Made by a program: the position numbers and the translations under genes. From the NCBI GenBank assembly GCA_964580525.1, contig CAZOKN010000018.1, positions 1-34,738 on the forward strand: 34,738 nt of DNA, given 5' to 3'. Below, in pieces: positions 8,394 to 16,803 of the stretch (position 1 is the first letter of the stretch; each line of letters begins with the position of its first letter). The notes under the pieces were generated by a model that saw only the letters and a program-made list of their open reading frames with translations, was not told the origin of the DNA and did not search any database. The DNA is from CAZOKN01 sp964580525. Lineage in GTDB: Bacteria > Pseudomonadota > Alphaproteobacteria > Rickettsiales > UBA6187.

Positions 8394-9233
8394 ATGCCGG
8401 ATGAATTTTTGATTAAATTTTGGGGCGTCCGCGGAACTCTTCCTGTTCCTGGTAAAGATACCTTACAATATGGGGGGAATACCTCGTGCGTTGAGGTTAA
8501 TTGTGCGGGTAGGAATATAGTTTTTGATGCGGGTACTGGCATATGCGAGCTTGGTAAAATCACAAAAAATTTCCATACGGATATTCTTCTAAGCCACACT
8601 CACTTGGATCACATTCAGGGATTGCCATTTTATGGACCATTGCACAAACCTGGTTCGAATGTGGCATTGTGGGCAGGACACTTAAAACCACATGCAAATG
8701 TGGAAGAAGTTATGGGACATATCATGAGCTCTCCTGTTTTCCCATTAACTTTAAAAGACGTGCAATCTCGTGTGGAATTTAATGATTTCTTGGCGGGAGA
8801 GGAGTTGGTGAATGCTGGTTTAAATAATGTTGGAATAGTGGTTAAAACTTTTCTATTGAATCATCCTGATAGAGCGACCGCATATAGGCTAATTTATAAA
8901 AATAAATCTGTTTGTTATGTTACTGATGTTGAGCATAAAATTGGCGAAGTTGATGTAAAACTTGCAGAGTTTATTAAGGGTGCTGACTTGCTTATTTATG
9001 ACTGCACTTATGACGATGAAGAATTCAATAATTATGTTGGTTGGGGCCATTCAACATGGCAACAAGGTGTAAGGCTTGCTGATGCTGCAGATGTTAAAAA
9101 ATTAGCAGTATTTCACCATGATCCAAAGGCAACAGATGCTATACTCGATGCTAGGGCAAAAAAACTGGAAGAAATGCGTCCTGGCAAAGCATTTATTGCC
9201 AAGGAAGGTTTTATTCTTGATTTATTGAAATAA
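8394..9233 (+). CDS. Metallo-beta-lactamase-fold hydrolase
   Basis: A 279-aa cytoplasmic MBL-fold metal hydrolase of the Lactamase_B_2 type, which includes cyclic-nucleotide phosphodiesterases and RNase Z-like enzymes. The metal motif SHTHLDHIQG supplies H68, H70, D72 and H73. Further ligand candidates are the His in LLNHPDR, the Asp in YVTDVEH, and the His in GWGHST, with FHHDP near the C-terminus. It opens with KFWGVRGTLPVPG, common in this subfamily. There is no signal peptide or membrane segment. AGG lies 5 nt before the ATG. It is divergent from the pil cluster and upstream of metK. The substrate cannot be told from sequence. Confidence 0.8.
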   Translation: MPDEFLIKFWGVRGTLPVPGKDTLQYGGNTSCVEVNCAGRNIVFDAGTGICELGKITKNFHTDILLSHTHLDHIQGLPFYGPLHKPGSNVALWAGHLKPHANVEEVMGHIMSSPVFPLTLKDVQSRVEFNDFLAGEELVNAGLNNVGIVVKTFLLNHPDRATAYRLIYKNKSVCYVTDVEHKIGEVDVKLAEFIKGADLLIYDCTYDDEEFNNYVGWGHSTWQQGVRLADAADVKKLAVFHHDPKATDAILDARAKKLEEMRPGKAFIAKEGFILDLLK

Positions 9234-9282
9234 TCAAAGTCTTTCCGAAAAATCATAAAAGATAAATATCTAAAAAATACCC

Positions 9283-9311
9283 TTGATACAAAGGGCTATC
9301 AAGTGTATCAG
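9283..9311 (+). promoter_or_regulatory. Candidate metK promoter in a palindromic leader
   Basis: TTGATA (9283-9288) and TATCAG (9306-9311) are spaced by 17 nt and could be -35 and -10 elements. The same stretch can form competing pairings: CCCTT 9280-9284 with AAGGG 9291-9295, and CTTGATA 9282-9288 with TATCAAG 9297-9303. I could not match it to a known SAM riboswitch. Confidence 0.35.
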
Positions 9312-9343
9312 TTGGGATGAAATTTAAGTTATAGTAGGTTGTT

Positions 9344-10561
9344 ATGGCCCTTAGAAGAGATTTTAGAAATTCTGTTAGTATTGATCCTGCGGTAAAAAAA
9401 GAGCATTATCTTTTCACCAGCGAGTCGGTGTCGGAGGGACATCCAGACAAAGTATGCGATCAAATATCAGATTCTATACTGGATTATTATCTTGCTGAGG
9501 ATAAATATGCACGCGTTGCTATTGAAACTTTAGCTACTACAAATAGGGTAATTATTGCGGGAGAAACTCGTTCTTCTCTTAAAGTTTCAAAAGAAAAAAT
9601 GGCTGAAATTGCAAAATCTGCAGTGCGTGAGATTGGTTATGAACAAGAAGGTTTTCACTGGAGAGATCTTGATGTTGAAGTGTTGGTTCATGGTCAGTCG
9701 GCAGATATTGCAAGAGGCGTTGATGCTGCGGGCAATAAAGATGAAGGAGCGGGCGATCAGGGCTTGATGTTTGGCTATGCTTGTAATGAAACCGACGTTT
9801 TCATGCCTGCCCCAATATATTATGCTCATAAAATTTTGCGCAACCTTGCTGAAGCCCGCCATAGTGGCGAGGCGAGGGGAATATTGCCTGATGCAAAAAG
9901 CCAAGTGACGTTTGTTTATGAAAATGGCGTTCCTGTAAAAATTGATTCTATTTTGGTTTCTACGCAGCATGAAGAAAAAATTTCTCAAGAAGAAGTGCGT
10001 GAAACTGTTAGAAAATATGTTTTGAAATCAATTCCTGAAGGCATGATGTGTGATGAGAAGAAATTTCTCACTAACCCTACCGGAAAATTTGTTATAGGTG
10101 GTCCAGATGGCGATTGTGGATTAACTGGCAGAAAAATTATTGTTGATAGTTATGGCGGTGCAGCTCCGCATGGTGGTGGTGCTTTTTCAGGTAAAGACCC
10201 TACTAAAGTTGATAGATCGGCAGCTTATATGGCTAGATATTTAGCAAAAAATATCGTGGCGGCTGATTTGGCGGAACAGTGCGATATACAAATTGCTTAT
10301 GCTATCGGCGTTACTGATCCGATTTCTTTTTATGTAAATACTTTTGGTAGCAAAAATATCGATAATAAAAAATTGGAAAAGAGAATTAAAGAATTGGTTA
10401 GTTTAACTCCGAGAGGAATCCGGGAGCATTTAGATCTCAACAGGCCAATTTATAGAAAAACAGCGGCCTATGGCCATTTCGGCAGACATCCTGACAATCA
10501 AGGCAATTTCCCTTGGGAAAAGACAGACCTTGTGGATGATTTGAAGGATCTATTGGCATAA
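9344..10561 (+). CDS. metK: S-adenosylmethionine synthetase
   Basis: Makes S-adenosylmethionine from methionine and ATP. The 405-aa protein has the family signatures: FTSESVSEGHPDK with the ATP-binding His, GAGDQGLMFGYA, GGPDGDCGLTGRKI, and the glycine-rich loop GGGAFSGKDPTKVDRSAAY. Length is normal apart from an N-terminal extension of about 20 residues before the conserved start of the fold. Downstream in-frame ATGs fall inside the conserved domain, so the ATG at 9344 is kept; AGG lies 8 nt upstream. Its stop shares one base with the start of trmB (TAATG), so the SAM-making enzyme and a SAM-using tRNA methylase are translationally coupled. Confidence 0.97.
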   Translation: MALRRDFRNSVSIDPAVKKEHYLFTSESVSEGHPDKVCDQISDSILDYYLAEDKYARVAIETLATTNRVIIAGETRSSLKVSKEKMAEIAKSAVREIGYEQEGFHWRDLDVEVLVHGQSADIARGVDAAGNKDEGAGDQGLMFGYACNETDVFMPAPIYYAHKILRNLAEARHSGEARGILPDAKSQVTFVYENGVPVKIDSILVSTQHEEKISQEEVRETVRKYVLKSIPEGMMCDEKKFLTNPTGKFVIGGPDGDCGLTGRKIIVDSYGGAAPHGGGAFSGKDPTKVDRSAAYMARYLAKNIVAADLAEQCDIQIAYAIGVTDPISFYVNTFGSKNIDNKKLEKRIKELVSLTPRGIREHLDLNRPIYRKTAAYGHFGRHPDNQGNFPWEKTDLVDDLKDLLA

Positions 10562-11268
10562 TGGAAGTTTTTAAACCATTAAAACCAATTATAGATGATG
10601 CGAGACAGCGCTCATTTGGCAGGGTAAAGGCGAGAAAACTTGGTCAAGAACAGCTTGAATCATTGCAGGAAAAGTTACCTCTTTTTACTTTGGATACCCA
10701 GTTATTGCAAAAGCCAAAAGCTATATTTCCTGATACATGCAAAAAATTATTTATGGAAATTGGTTTTGGTACAGGGGAGCATATTGCAGGCGTAGCAAAA
10801 GCAAATCCTGATGCCGGATTTATAGGTTGCGAGCCTTTTATCAATGGTGTTGCGCGGCTACTGAAATATATAACTGAAGGTGATATACAAAATATCAGAA
10901 TTTTTAATGGTGATGCTAGAATTATAGTTGATGCTTTGCCCGATGCCAGCCTTGATAGAATTTATGTGTTGTTCCCTGATCCTTGGCCGAAAGCTAAACA
11001 TTATAAAAAACGCATTATTTGCAAAGATACTCTGGAGACATTTGCGCGGGTGATAAAAAAAGGCGGGGTTCTGCAAGTGGCCAGCGACCATGAGGATTAT
11101 TGTGAGTGGATTGCGAGGCATTTGGAAGAGATAACTGATTTTGAAGAATCGCACGAGACAAAAAACAATCGCCAGAAAGAGCCGGAAGGTTGGGTAAAAA
11201 CCAAATATCAAATAAAGGCAGAAAGAGAAGGCAGAACTGCTAGTTTCTTTAGGTTTGTGCGGAAGTAA
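10561..11268 (+). CDS. trmB: tRNA (guanine-N7-)-methyltransferase
   Basis: SAM-dependent enzyme that makes m7G46 in the variable loop of tRNAs. The 235-aa product has the SAM-binding motif LFMEIGFGTGEHI (near residue 60), the acidic motif IGCEPF, NGDA, and the TrmB signature FPDPWPKAKHYKKR, followed by VASDHEDY. The ATG overlaps the metK stop by one base; metK-trmB adjacency is common in alphaproteobacteria. The stop lies 2 nt from the convergent end of the next gene, with no terminator between. Confidence 0.95.
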   Translation: MEVFKPLKPIIDDARQRSFGRVKARKLGQEQLESLQEKLPLFTLDTQLLQKPKAIFPDTCKKLFMEIGFGTGEHIAGVAKANPDAGFIGCEPFINGVARLLKYITEGDIQNIRIFNGDARIIVDALPDASLDRIYVLFPDPWPKAKHYKKRIICKDTLETFARVIKKGGVLQVASDHEDYCEWIARHLEEITDFEESHETKNNRQKEPEGWVKTKYQIKAEREGRTASFFRFVRK

Positions 11269-11270
11269 TT

Positions 11271-11708
11271 TTACCTTACTGGGATTTTTTCTTCCGCTTG
11301 TTGATTTTTCAATGCCTGTAAGTGTTTTCCTTCGCTTTGATCTTTATTTTGCTCTTGTTTTAAGAAGTGTAAACCTAAAAACAAAAATGGGATTGTTACA
11401 GGAGATGTTTTATATAAAACAGGTAATGTTGCACCAGCTGCAGCGCCAATAGCACTACCTGTCAAGGAGCCTGCTGCAGTTACTAAGCTAGCTATAGTTA
11501 CTTGTTCTAAAAAATTCCCACCGCTTTGATTGGCCAGTTCATTTCCTTTTTCCGTGCCAATAGCGCCACCAATAAAGGTTCCAAAAACAACTCCCACTTT
11601 AGCACCATTTGCAAAAACATTACTTAGTTGACCATTTCGATTTATTAGCGAAAGTCTAGTAGGATTAGGTAAAGATTTAAGAACTTGCTTTGCGAAAGAT
11701 GATTTCAT
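11271..11708 (-). CDS. Small glycine-rich membrane protein, unknown function
   Basis: I do not recognise this 145-aa protein. It has a short basic N-terminus, then two or three hydrophobic stretches rich in Gly and Ala (GVVFGTFIGGAIG near 40-52; TAAGSLTGSAIGAAAGATLP near 77-96; VTIPFLFLGLHFL near 104-116) resembling glycine-zipper membrane segments, and a charged Gln/Lys/Glu-rich tail. Glycine-zipper proteins often insert in or oligomerise at membranes, but function is open. Codon pattern and length support a real gene. It is convergent with trmB and divergent from the J-domain gene. Confidence 0.6.
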   Translation of the reverse strand: MKSSFAKQVLKSLPNPTRLSLINRNGQLSNVFANGAKVGVVFGTFIGGAIGTEKGNELANQSGGNFLEQVTIASLVTAAGSLTGSAIGAAAGATLPVLYKTSPVTIPFLFLGLHFLKQEQNKDQSEGKHLQALKNQQAEEKIPVR

Positions 11709-11829
11709 AAGTAGTGGCCTTATAAATAAAACTTAAACTAATAATTAAACTTTATGAGGTAAATAGTAATTATATATCACATAGTCAATAGATTATTGCA
11801 GTTTTGCTAAAAAACGTCATAATAACCTC

Positions 11830-12375
11830 ATGAAAGCTAGTGTAAGAAATTTTATTGAAGATAAAAAAAGCGGATGTTGCTGTTGGCGTGATTGCTGGGC
11901 AGATGGTGTTCATCTTGCGCCTAAATCGCCCGGAAATTTAAAGGATAAATATAATTTTTGTCTAGAGCATGTGCGTCTTTACAATAAATCCTGGAATTTT
12001 TTTGATGGTATGCGCCAGAGCGATATAGAAACTTTCCAGAAAGAAAGTGTTAGCGGCCACAGGCCAACTTCCAGAATGGGCGTTGATCCTAGATATCGCG
12101 ATCCAGATGAAATAAAGAAAAAAGTTTTTCAGGAATTTAAATGGGGCGGTACTCAATCTAACCAAAAAGCTGGTGTTGAAATTCAAAATACTGAACGAGA
12201 ATCTTTAAGTGTTTTGGGCTTAAAATATCCTGTTACCATGAAAGAAATAAAAAAGAAATATAAGCAGCTAGCCAAAAAATATCATCCTGATTTAAATGGT
12301 GGCGAGGGTGATGATAAGTTAAAAGCAATTAATCAGGCTTATAGCTATTTAAAGTCTTGCGGTCATTTTTCTTAG
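11830..12375 (+). CDS. J-domain protein upstream of cobS
   Basis: A 181-aa DnaJ-type co-chaperone. The J domain is C-terminal (about residues 125-178) with the HPD signature in KKYHPDLNGGEGDDKLKAINQAY. The N-terminal part has Cys and His residues (GCCCWRDCW, then FCLEHVRLYNKSWNFFDGM) characteristic of the alphaproteobacterial family that usually precedes cobS. No Shine-Dalgarno sequence is visible before the ATG. A possible promoter (TTGCAG 11796-11801, 18 nt, TAATAA 11820-11825) would place the transcript start at the ATG, so the mRNA may be leaderless. It presumably recruits DnaK to a client; a role with CobS is inferred only from conserved adjacency. Confidence 0.85.
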   Translation: MKASVRNFIEDKKSGCCCWRDCWADGVHLAPKSPGNLKDKYNFCLEHVRLYNKSWNFFDGMRQSDIETFQKESVSGHRPTSRMGVDPRYRDPDEIKKKVFQEFKWGGTQSNQKAGVEIQNTERESLSVLGLKYPVTMKEIKKKYKQLAKKYHPDLNGGEGDDKLKAINQAYSYLKSCGHFS

Positions 12376-12380
12376 TATTA

Positions 12381-12407
12381 TATTACCCATAAAACATTTG
12401 GGTAATA
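12381..12407 (+). promoter_or_regulatory. Hairpin covering the cobS ribosome-binding region
   Basis: TATTACCCA (12381-12389) pairs perfectly with TGGGTAATA (12399-12407) around a 9-nt loop. It ends 4 nt before the cobS ATG, and its right arm holds the only G-rich sequence near that start. It could limit cobS translation or weakly terminate; there is no T run. Confidence 0.45.
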
Positions 12408-12411
12408 AACA

Positions 12412-13383
12412 ATGAGCAGCAAAGAAAAATCTAACATTCCTACGAAAGATGTTTCAGTTAAAAAACTTTTTGGTTTTGATAGTGACCTGAAAGTTAAAGC
12501 ATTTGAAGAAAAAAACGAATTTGTTCCTGATATTGATGAGGCTTATTGTTTTGACAGGGACACAACTCTTAGCATTCTAGCTGGCTTTGTTTATAACCGC
12601 CGTGTTTTGTTGCAGGGCTATCATGGCACTGGAAAATCAACGCATATAGAGCAAGTGGCTGCAAGGCTTAACTGGCCTTGTATCCGGGTTAATCTTGATG
12701 GGAATATCAGCCGTATTGATTTGATTGGGCGCGATGTTATAGCCATCCATGATGGAAAGCAGGTTACGGAGTTTCGCGATGGTATCGTACCTTGGGGTTT
12801 AAGGCAGCCAATTGCCATGATTTTTGACGAATATGATGCGGCAAGACCAGATGTTCTTTTTGTTTTGCAAAGGCTTTTGGAAAATAATGGAAAATTCACG
12901 CTTATTGACCAAAACGAGGTTATAACTCCGCATCCATATTTTAGAATATTTGCAACTTCAAACACAATTGGTTTGGGCGATGTAACAGGTCTTTATCATG
13001 GTGTGCAGCCTATCAATCAGGGGCAAATGGATAGATGGAATATTGTTGCATCACTGAATTATCTTCCACACGAAAAAGAAGTTGAAATTATTTTGGCGAA
13101 AATGCCGAAATTAAAGAAAAATACTAAGATGGTGGAGAGCATGGTGAAGATGGCCAACTTAACGCGTCAGGGCTTTAAGATGGGAGAAATTTCTACTGTA
13201 ATGTCGCCGCGTACTGTTATTTCATGGGCAGAAAATAACGAAATCTTTAACAATCTTGAAGTTGCTTTCAAGCTGACATTTTTGAACAAGTGTGAAGAGG
13301 GCGAAAGATTTTTAATAGCAGAATATTATCAGAGATGTTTTGGCGTTGAATTGATGGAATCGAGTTTGAGTGCGATTGGTTAG
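12412..13383 (+). CDS. cobS: CobS-type AAA+ ATPase (cobaltochelatase small subunit)
   Basis: CobS is the AAA+ subunit that, with CobT and CobN, inserts cobalt in aerobic cobalamin synthesis. The 323-aa protein has Walker A GYHGTGKST (69-77), RVNLDGNISRIDLIGRD, Walker B FDEYDAARPDV, the sensor region FATSNTIGLGD, and GQMDRWN, all typical of CobS. No cobT follows: the next genes are peptide-transporter permeases. Without cobN or cobT in view, the protein could serve another MoxR-like remodelling role. The start is set by the ATG after the hairpin. The J-domain gene upstream is a common partner. Confidence 0.88.
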   Translation: MSSKEKSNIPTKDVSVKKLFGFDSDLKVKAFEEKNEFVPDIDEAYCFDRDTTLSILAGFVYNRRVLLQGYHGTGKSTHIEQVAARLNWPCIRVNLDGNISRIDLIGRDVIAIHDGKQVTEFRDGIVPWGLRQPIAMIFDEYDAARPDVLFVLQRLLENNGKFTLIDQNEVITPHPYFRIFATSNTIGLGDVTGLYHGVQPINQGQMDRWNIVASLNYLPHEKEVEIILAKMPKLKKNTKMVESMVKMANLTRQGFKMGEISTVMSPRTVISWAENNEIFNNLEVAFKLTFLNKCEEGERFLIAEYYQRCFGVELMESSLSAIG

Positions 13384-13392
13384 TGGGAGTTT

Positions 13393-14514
13393 ATGTTCAA
13401 CTACGTCATAAAAAGACTTCTACTTATTTTTCCGACATTGTTTGGCATATTGCTAATAAATTTTGCAATTGTGCAGCTTGCACCCGGTGGGCCTGTTGAA
13501 CAGATGATTGCTAAATTGACGGGTGTTGGAGGTTCTGCGACTGAACGTTTTTCAGGAGAATCTGGTGGTGAGTTGGTGAGTTCATCGCGTAATTTAAATA
13601 ATAACAGCATTGCAGCGATAGGCGTAAATTCAAAATATCGTGGTGCGCAAGGCCTTGATCCTGAGCTTGTGAAGCAGATCGAAAAATTTTATGGGTTCGA
13701 TAAGCCTGCCACAGAACGCTTTTGGGATATGGTAAAAAATTATGCAATGTTTAATTTTGGCACTAGTTTTTTCAAGGATAAATCAGTTATTGATTTGGTA
13801 ATTGAAAAAATGCCAATTTCTATATCGCTGGGTTTATGGACAACGTTGTTGGTTTATTTAATTTCTATTCCGCTTGGCATCAGAAAAGCAGTTTCGGATG
13901 GCGATAAGTTTGATGTTTGGACGAGTGCTGTTATATCAATCGGCTATGCAATTCCTGGGTTTTTATTTGCAATTTTACTGATAGTTTTATTTGCTGGCGG
14001 CAGTTATTGGCAGATTTTTCCCCTACGTGGCCTTGTTTCTCCGGAGTGGCAGAGTTTTTCATTTTTTCATAAAATAACAGATTATTTTTGGCATATAGCG
14101 TTACCTGTATTTGCAATGGTTATCAGTGGTTTTGCCGGGCTTACCATGCTTACAAAAAATTCATTTATGGAAGAAATGGGCAAACAATATGTTTTAACCG
14201 CGCGGGCAAAAGGTTTGTCGGAAAATAAAGTGCTTTACGGCCATGTTTTCCGTAATGCAATGTTGATTGTGGTGGCGGGTTTTCCAAGTGCATTTATCGG
14301 CATATTATTCACCAGCTCACTGCTTATTGAAACAATATTTTCTCTTGATGGTCTTGGCCTGCTTGGTTTTGAATCTGTAGTTAATCGCGATTATCCTGTG
14401 GTTTTTGGTACGCTTTATGTTTTCACATTAATTGGCTTATTGCTCAATTTGGTGGGTGATTTGACCTACCGTTTGATTGATCCGCGTATTGATTTTGAGC
14501 GGAGGGATGTATGA
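13393..14514 (+). CDS. yejB: YejB-type peptide ABC transporter permease
   Basis: Inner-membrane permease of a peptide importer of the Yej type (microcin C and oligopeptide uptake in enterobacteria). The 373-aa protein starts MFNYVIKRLLLIFPTLFGI, a typical family opening, has the periplasmic loop of YejB with the Gly-Leu-Asp-Pro-Glu segment near residue 96, and the binding-protein-dependent EAA-like loop (LTARAKGLSENKVLYGHVFRNA, about 272-293) that contacts the ATPase. It ends DPRIDFERRDV, as YejB does. GGGAG precedes the ATG and the cobS stop is 9 nt away. It overlaps yejE by 4 nt (ATGA). The binding protein and ATPase genes are not in the window. Confidence 0.9.
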   Translation: MFNYVIKRLLLIFPTLFGILLINFAIVQLAPGGPVEQMIAKLTGVGGSATERFSGESGGELVSSSRNLNNNSIAAIGVNSKYRGAQGLDPELVKQIEKFYGFDKPATERFWDMVKNYAMFNFGTSFFKDKSVIDLVIEKMPISISLGLWTTLLVYLISIPLGIRKAVSDGDKFDVWTSAVISIGYAIPGFLFAILLIVLFAGGSYWQIFPLRGLVSPEWQSFSFFHKITDYFWHIALPVFAMVISGFAGLTMLTKNSFMEEMGKQYVLTARAKGLSENKVLYGHVFRNAMLIVVAGFPSAFIGILFTSSLLIETIFSLDGLGLLGFESVVNRDYPVVFGTLYVFTLIGLLLNLVGDLTYRLIDPRIDFERRDV

Positions 14515-15539
14515 TAGCGTTTTCTCCAATCGCACAAAGAAGAATTGCAAATTTCCGTGGCAACAGAAGAGGTTATATTTCATTTTGTATATTTTTGATT
14601 TTGTTTTTGGTGAGCATTTTTGCTGAAATAATCGCTAATGACAGGCCAATTATGCTTTCATATAAAAGCGAATTATATTTTCCGGTTTTTAAAAAATATT
14701 CTGAAGTGACTTTTGGCGGAGATTTTTATACAGAAGCTGATTATCGCGATGCTTATGTGCAAAATCTTATAAAGGAAAAAGGGCAGGGCTGGATGTTGTG
14801 GCCGCCGATAAAATATAGCTATCGCACAATAAATTATGATTTACCAACGCCGGCGCCGTCTGGCCCGAGTTTTGAAAATTTATTGGGTACGGACGATCAG
14901 GGCAGGGATGTTTTGGCGCGTACGATTTATGGTTTCAGGATTTCTGTATTGTTTGGTTTGTTGCTTACATTTTTCAGTTCGATACTGGGTGTCGCATCCG
15001 GCGCGGTGCAGGGTTATTTTGGTGGCAAAACCGATTTGATATTTCAGCGCTTTATTGAGATATGGTCTGGCTTGCCGATGCTTTTTGTATTGATAATTTT
15101 GTCGAGCATTGTAACGCCGAATTTCTGGTGGCTGCTGGGAATTATGCTGATGTTCCACTGGACAACTTTGGTGGCGGTGGTGCGGGCGGAATTTTTGAAA
15201 GCGCGTAATTTGGAATATGTGCGTGCGGCAAAGGCGCTGGGCGTGCGCGAGGGCGTGATAATTTTCCGCCACGTGCTGCCAAATGCTTTGGTGTCTGCCA
15301 TAACTTTTATGCCGTTTATTTTGACTGGCGCTATAACAACTCTGACATCACTTGATTTCCTTGGCTTCGGCCTGCCTGCCGGCTCGCCATCTTTGGGGGA
15401 GCTTTTATCACAGGGCAAAACCAACCTGCAAGCGCCATGGCTTGGCATAACAGCGTTTATTGTGCTTTCGGCAATGCTTTCGCTGCTGATATTTATTGGC
15501 GAGGCTGTGCGTGATGCGTTTGATCCGAGAAGAGTTTAG
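14511..15539 (+). CDS. yejE: YejE-type peptide ABC transporter permease
   Basis: Second permease of the Yej importer, 342 aa. After an N-terminal membrane segment (about 23-41) comes the large periplasmic region with PFSGP-like spacing (PTPAPSGPSFENLLGTDDQGRDV), diagnostic of the OppC/YejE group. The EAA loop (EYVRAAKALGVREGVIIFRHVLPNA) and the SLDFLGFGLPAGSPSLGELL segment follow. It ends DAFDPRRV. Translationally coupled to yejB by ATGA. The next gene on the same strand is a Shedu-like nuclease of different codon use, so the yejF ATPase is not adjacent. Confidence 0.92.
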   Translation: MIAFSPIAQRRIANFRGNRRGYISFCIFLILFLVSIFAEIIANDRPIMLSYKSELYFPVFKKYSEVTFGGDFYTEADYRDAYVQNLIKEKGQGWMLWPPIKYSYRTINYDLPTPAPSGPSFENLLGTDDQGRDVLARTIYGFRISVLFGLLLTFFSSILGVASGAVQGYFGGKTDLIFQRFIEIWSGLPMLFVLIILSSIVTPNFWWLLGIMLMFHWTTLVAVVRAEFLKARNLEYVRAAKALGVREGVIIFRHVLPNALVSAITFMPFILTGAITTLTSLDFLGFGLPAGSPSLGELLSQGKTNLQAPWLGITAFIVLSAMLSLLIFIGEAVRDAFDPRRV

Positions 15540-15566
15540 AATTGATTTATAAATGGAGATAAGTAG

Positions 15567-16772
15567 ATGAAAGTTACTCCGACTGAAAATTATAGTGATT
15601 CAAATGGATACTTTAATTTGCCTAAATTTGATATATCGAAGATAAAGCTTCTTGAAAAAAAAGACGAGTCTAGTTGTTATTTACAAGATGATGCTGGAGC
15701 CTTTTGTAAAGGCTTTAAGATAACAGATAACCCAAAGGTTAACACATATTGTGAATTTACTTTTTTTAGATCTAGCAAAACAGGTAAGTATCTACCAAGA
15801 CCAACCTTTCTAAAGATTGATGAAAAATTCCAGCAAAAAGAGCAAACCATAAAAGAAAAAGTTAGAATTGATATGAGTGATCATGCAGAAGTTTTCTGGA
15901 AAGTTATAGGGTTTTTGCATCAATATAAAGAAATTGTAGATTTGGGGGAATTTGAAAAATCATATTCTGTTGTTAATAAAGATAGATATATGGTGGAGTT
16001 TGAAAGTAAGGATAGAGCAGAAAAAATAAAAGATTTACAAGAATTTACATCAAAAATACCGAATTTTTCAGATTTTGATATGCAGTTTTTTCTTAAGCAA
16101 AGTAGAGAAAAAAATCTAAAAACTTTTGCGCAACTTATTAAAAATGCTGATTTGTGGAAAAAATACTATGAAAAATTTAAGTCCGAAGTAAAGAAAGAGG
16201 GAGAAGAATATGTTTGGCATTATTTTCTAAAACGACATCATTGGCTTTTAGGATTAAATGCGGATTTGAGATTTATAAGAGATTTTATTGATGAAGCGGA
16301 CATTGGAATAAAAAATACCGAAAGTAAGGGAAGTCCCCAAGTTGATATGCTGGGTTTGAATGATTACACTATGCTTGTCGAGCTTAAAACCCCTAATACG
16401 AAAATATTTACAGATGTAAATGGTAAGACGGGTAGAGCAGGGACTTGGTCATTTTCTCAAGCTTTTATAGATGGAGTAAGTCAATGTTTAGCTCAAAAAA
16501 CAAAATGGCAAGAAAGTTATAAAAACAAAGATATCAAAGACGTTAAAGGTAATCTTGTTGATAAAAATAAGTGTAGGACAGTTGATCCTAGAGCATTGTT
16601 TATTATAGGAAATAAATCTATTGAATTTTCAGAGGATGTAACTAGAGAAGACATTATAACAAAAAGAGATACTTTTGAAAATTTTAGAAGAAACAACAGA
16701 AACTTAGAGATAATCACTTATGATGAATTATATGAAAGGGCTTATTTTATAGTTCATAATAAGAGGCCTTAG
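15567..16772 (+). CDS. sduA: Shedu-like (DUF4263) nuclease, anti-phage defence
   Basis: Single-gene defence nuclease. The 401-aa product has an N-terminal region of about 200 residues with no motif I can name, then a C-terminal PD-(D/E)XK core: VDMLGLN with D260, and VELKTPN with E272 and K274. The Shedu-type continuation follows (WSFSQAF, SQCLAQ, ALFIIGN, ITKRDTFENFRRNNRNLEIITYDELYERA). Known Shedu proteins oligomerise and nick or degrade invading DNA. GGAG lies upstream of the ATG. Arg is coded almost only by AGA/AGG, whereas yejE beside it uses many CGN codons, which suggests horizontal acquisition. No partner gene is seen. The family call rests on motif order, not a database search. Confidence 0.78.
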   Translation: MKVTPTENYSDSNGYFNLPKFDISKIKLLEKKDESSCYLQDDAGAFCKGFKITDNPKVNTYCEFTFFRSSKTGKYLPRPTFLKIDEKFQQKEQTIKEKVRIDMSDHAEVFWKVIGFLHQYKEIVDLGEFEKSYSVVNKDRYMVEFESKDRAEKIKDLQEFTSKIPNFSDFDMQFFLKQSREKNLKTFAQLIKNADLWKKYYEKFKSEVKKEGEEYVWHYFLKRHHWLLGLNADLRFIRDFIDEADIGIKNTESKGSPQVDMLGLNDYTMLVELKTPNTKIFTDVNGKTGRAGTWSFSQAFIDGVSQCLAQKTKWQESYKNKDIKDVKGNLVDKNKCRTVDPRALFIIGNKSIEFSEDVTREDIITKRDTFENFRRNNRNLEIITYDELYERAYFIVHNKRP

Positions 16773-16792
16773 CCCTACCTGAGGTAGGGCTA
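16770..16792. terminator. Hairpin between convergent Shedu-like gene and argG
   Basis: TAGCCCTACC (16770-16779) pairs with GGTAGGGCTA (16783-16792) around a 3-nt loop. The stem begins at the stop codon of the nuclease gene and lies about 12 nt from the argG stop. T runs are weak on both sides, but placement between convergent genes suggests a shared bidirectional terminator. Confidence 0.6.
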
Positions 16793-16803
16793 TAATTAAT
16801 AAA

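Noticed and set aside
11733..11748. TTAA pair between the membrane-protein and J-domain genes
   Set aside because: The spacer is 8 nt, not 7, so it does not fit the CtrA box.
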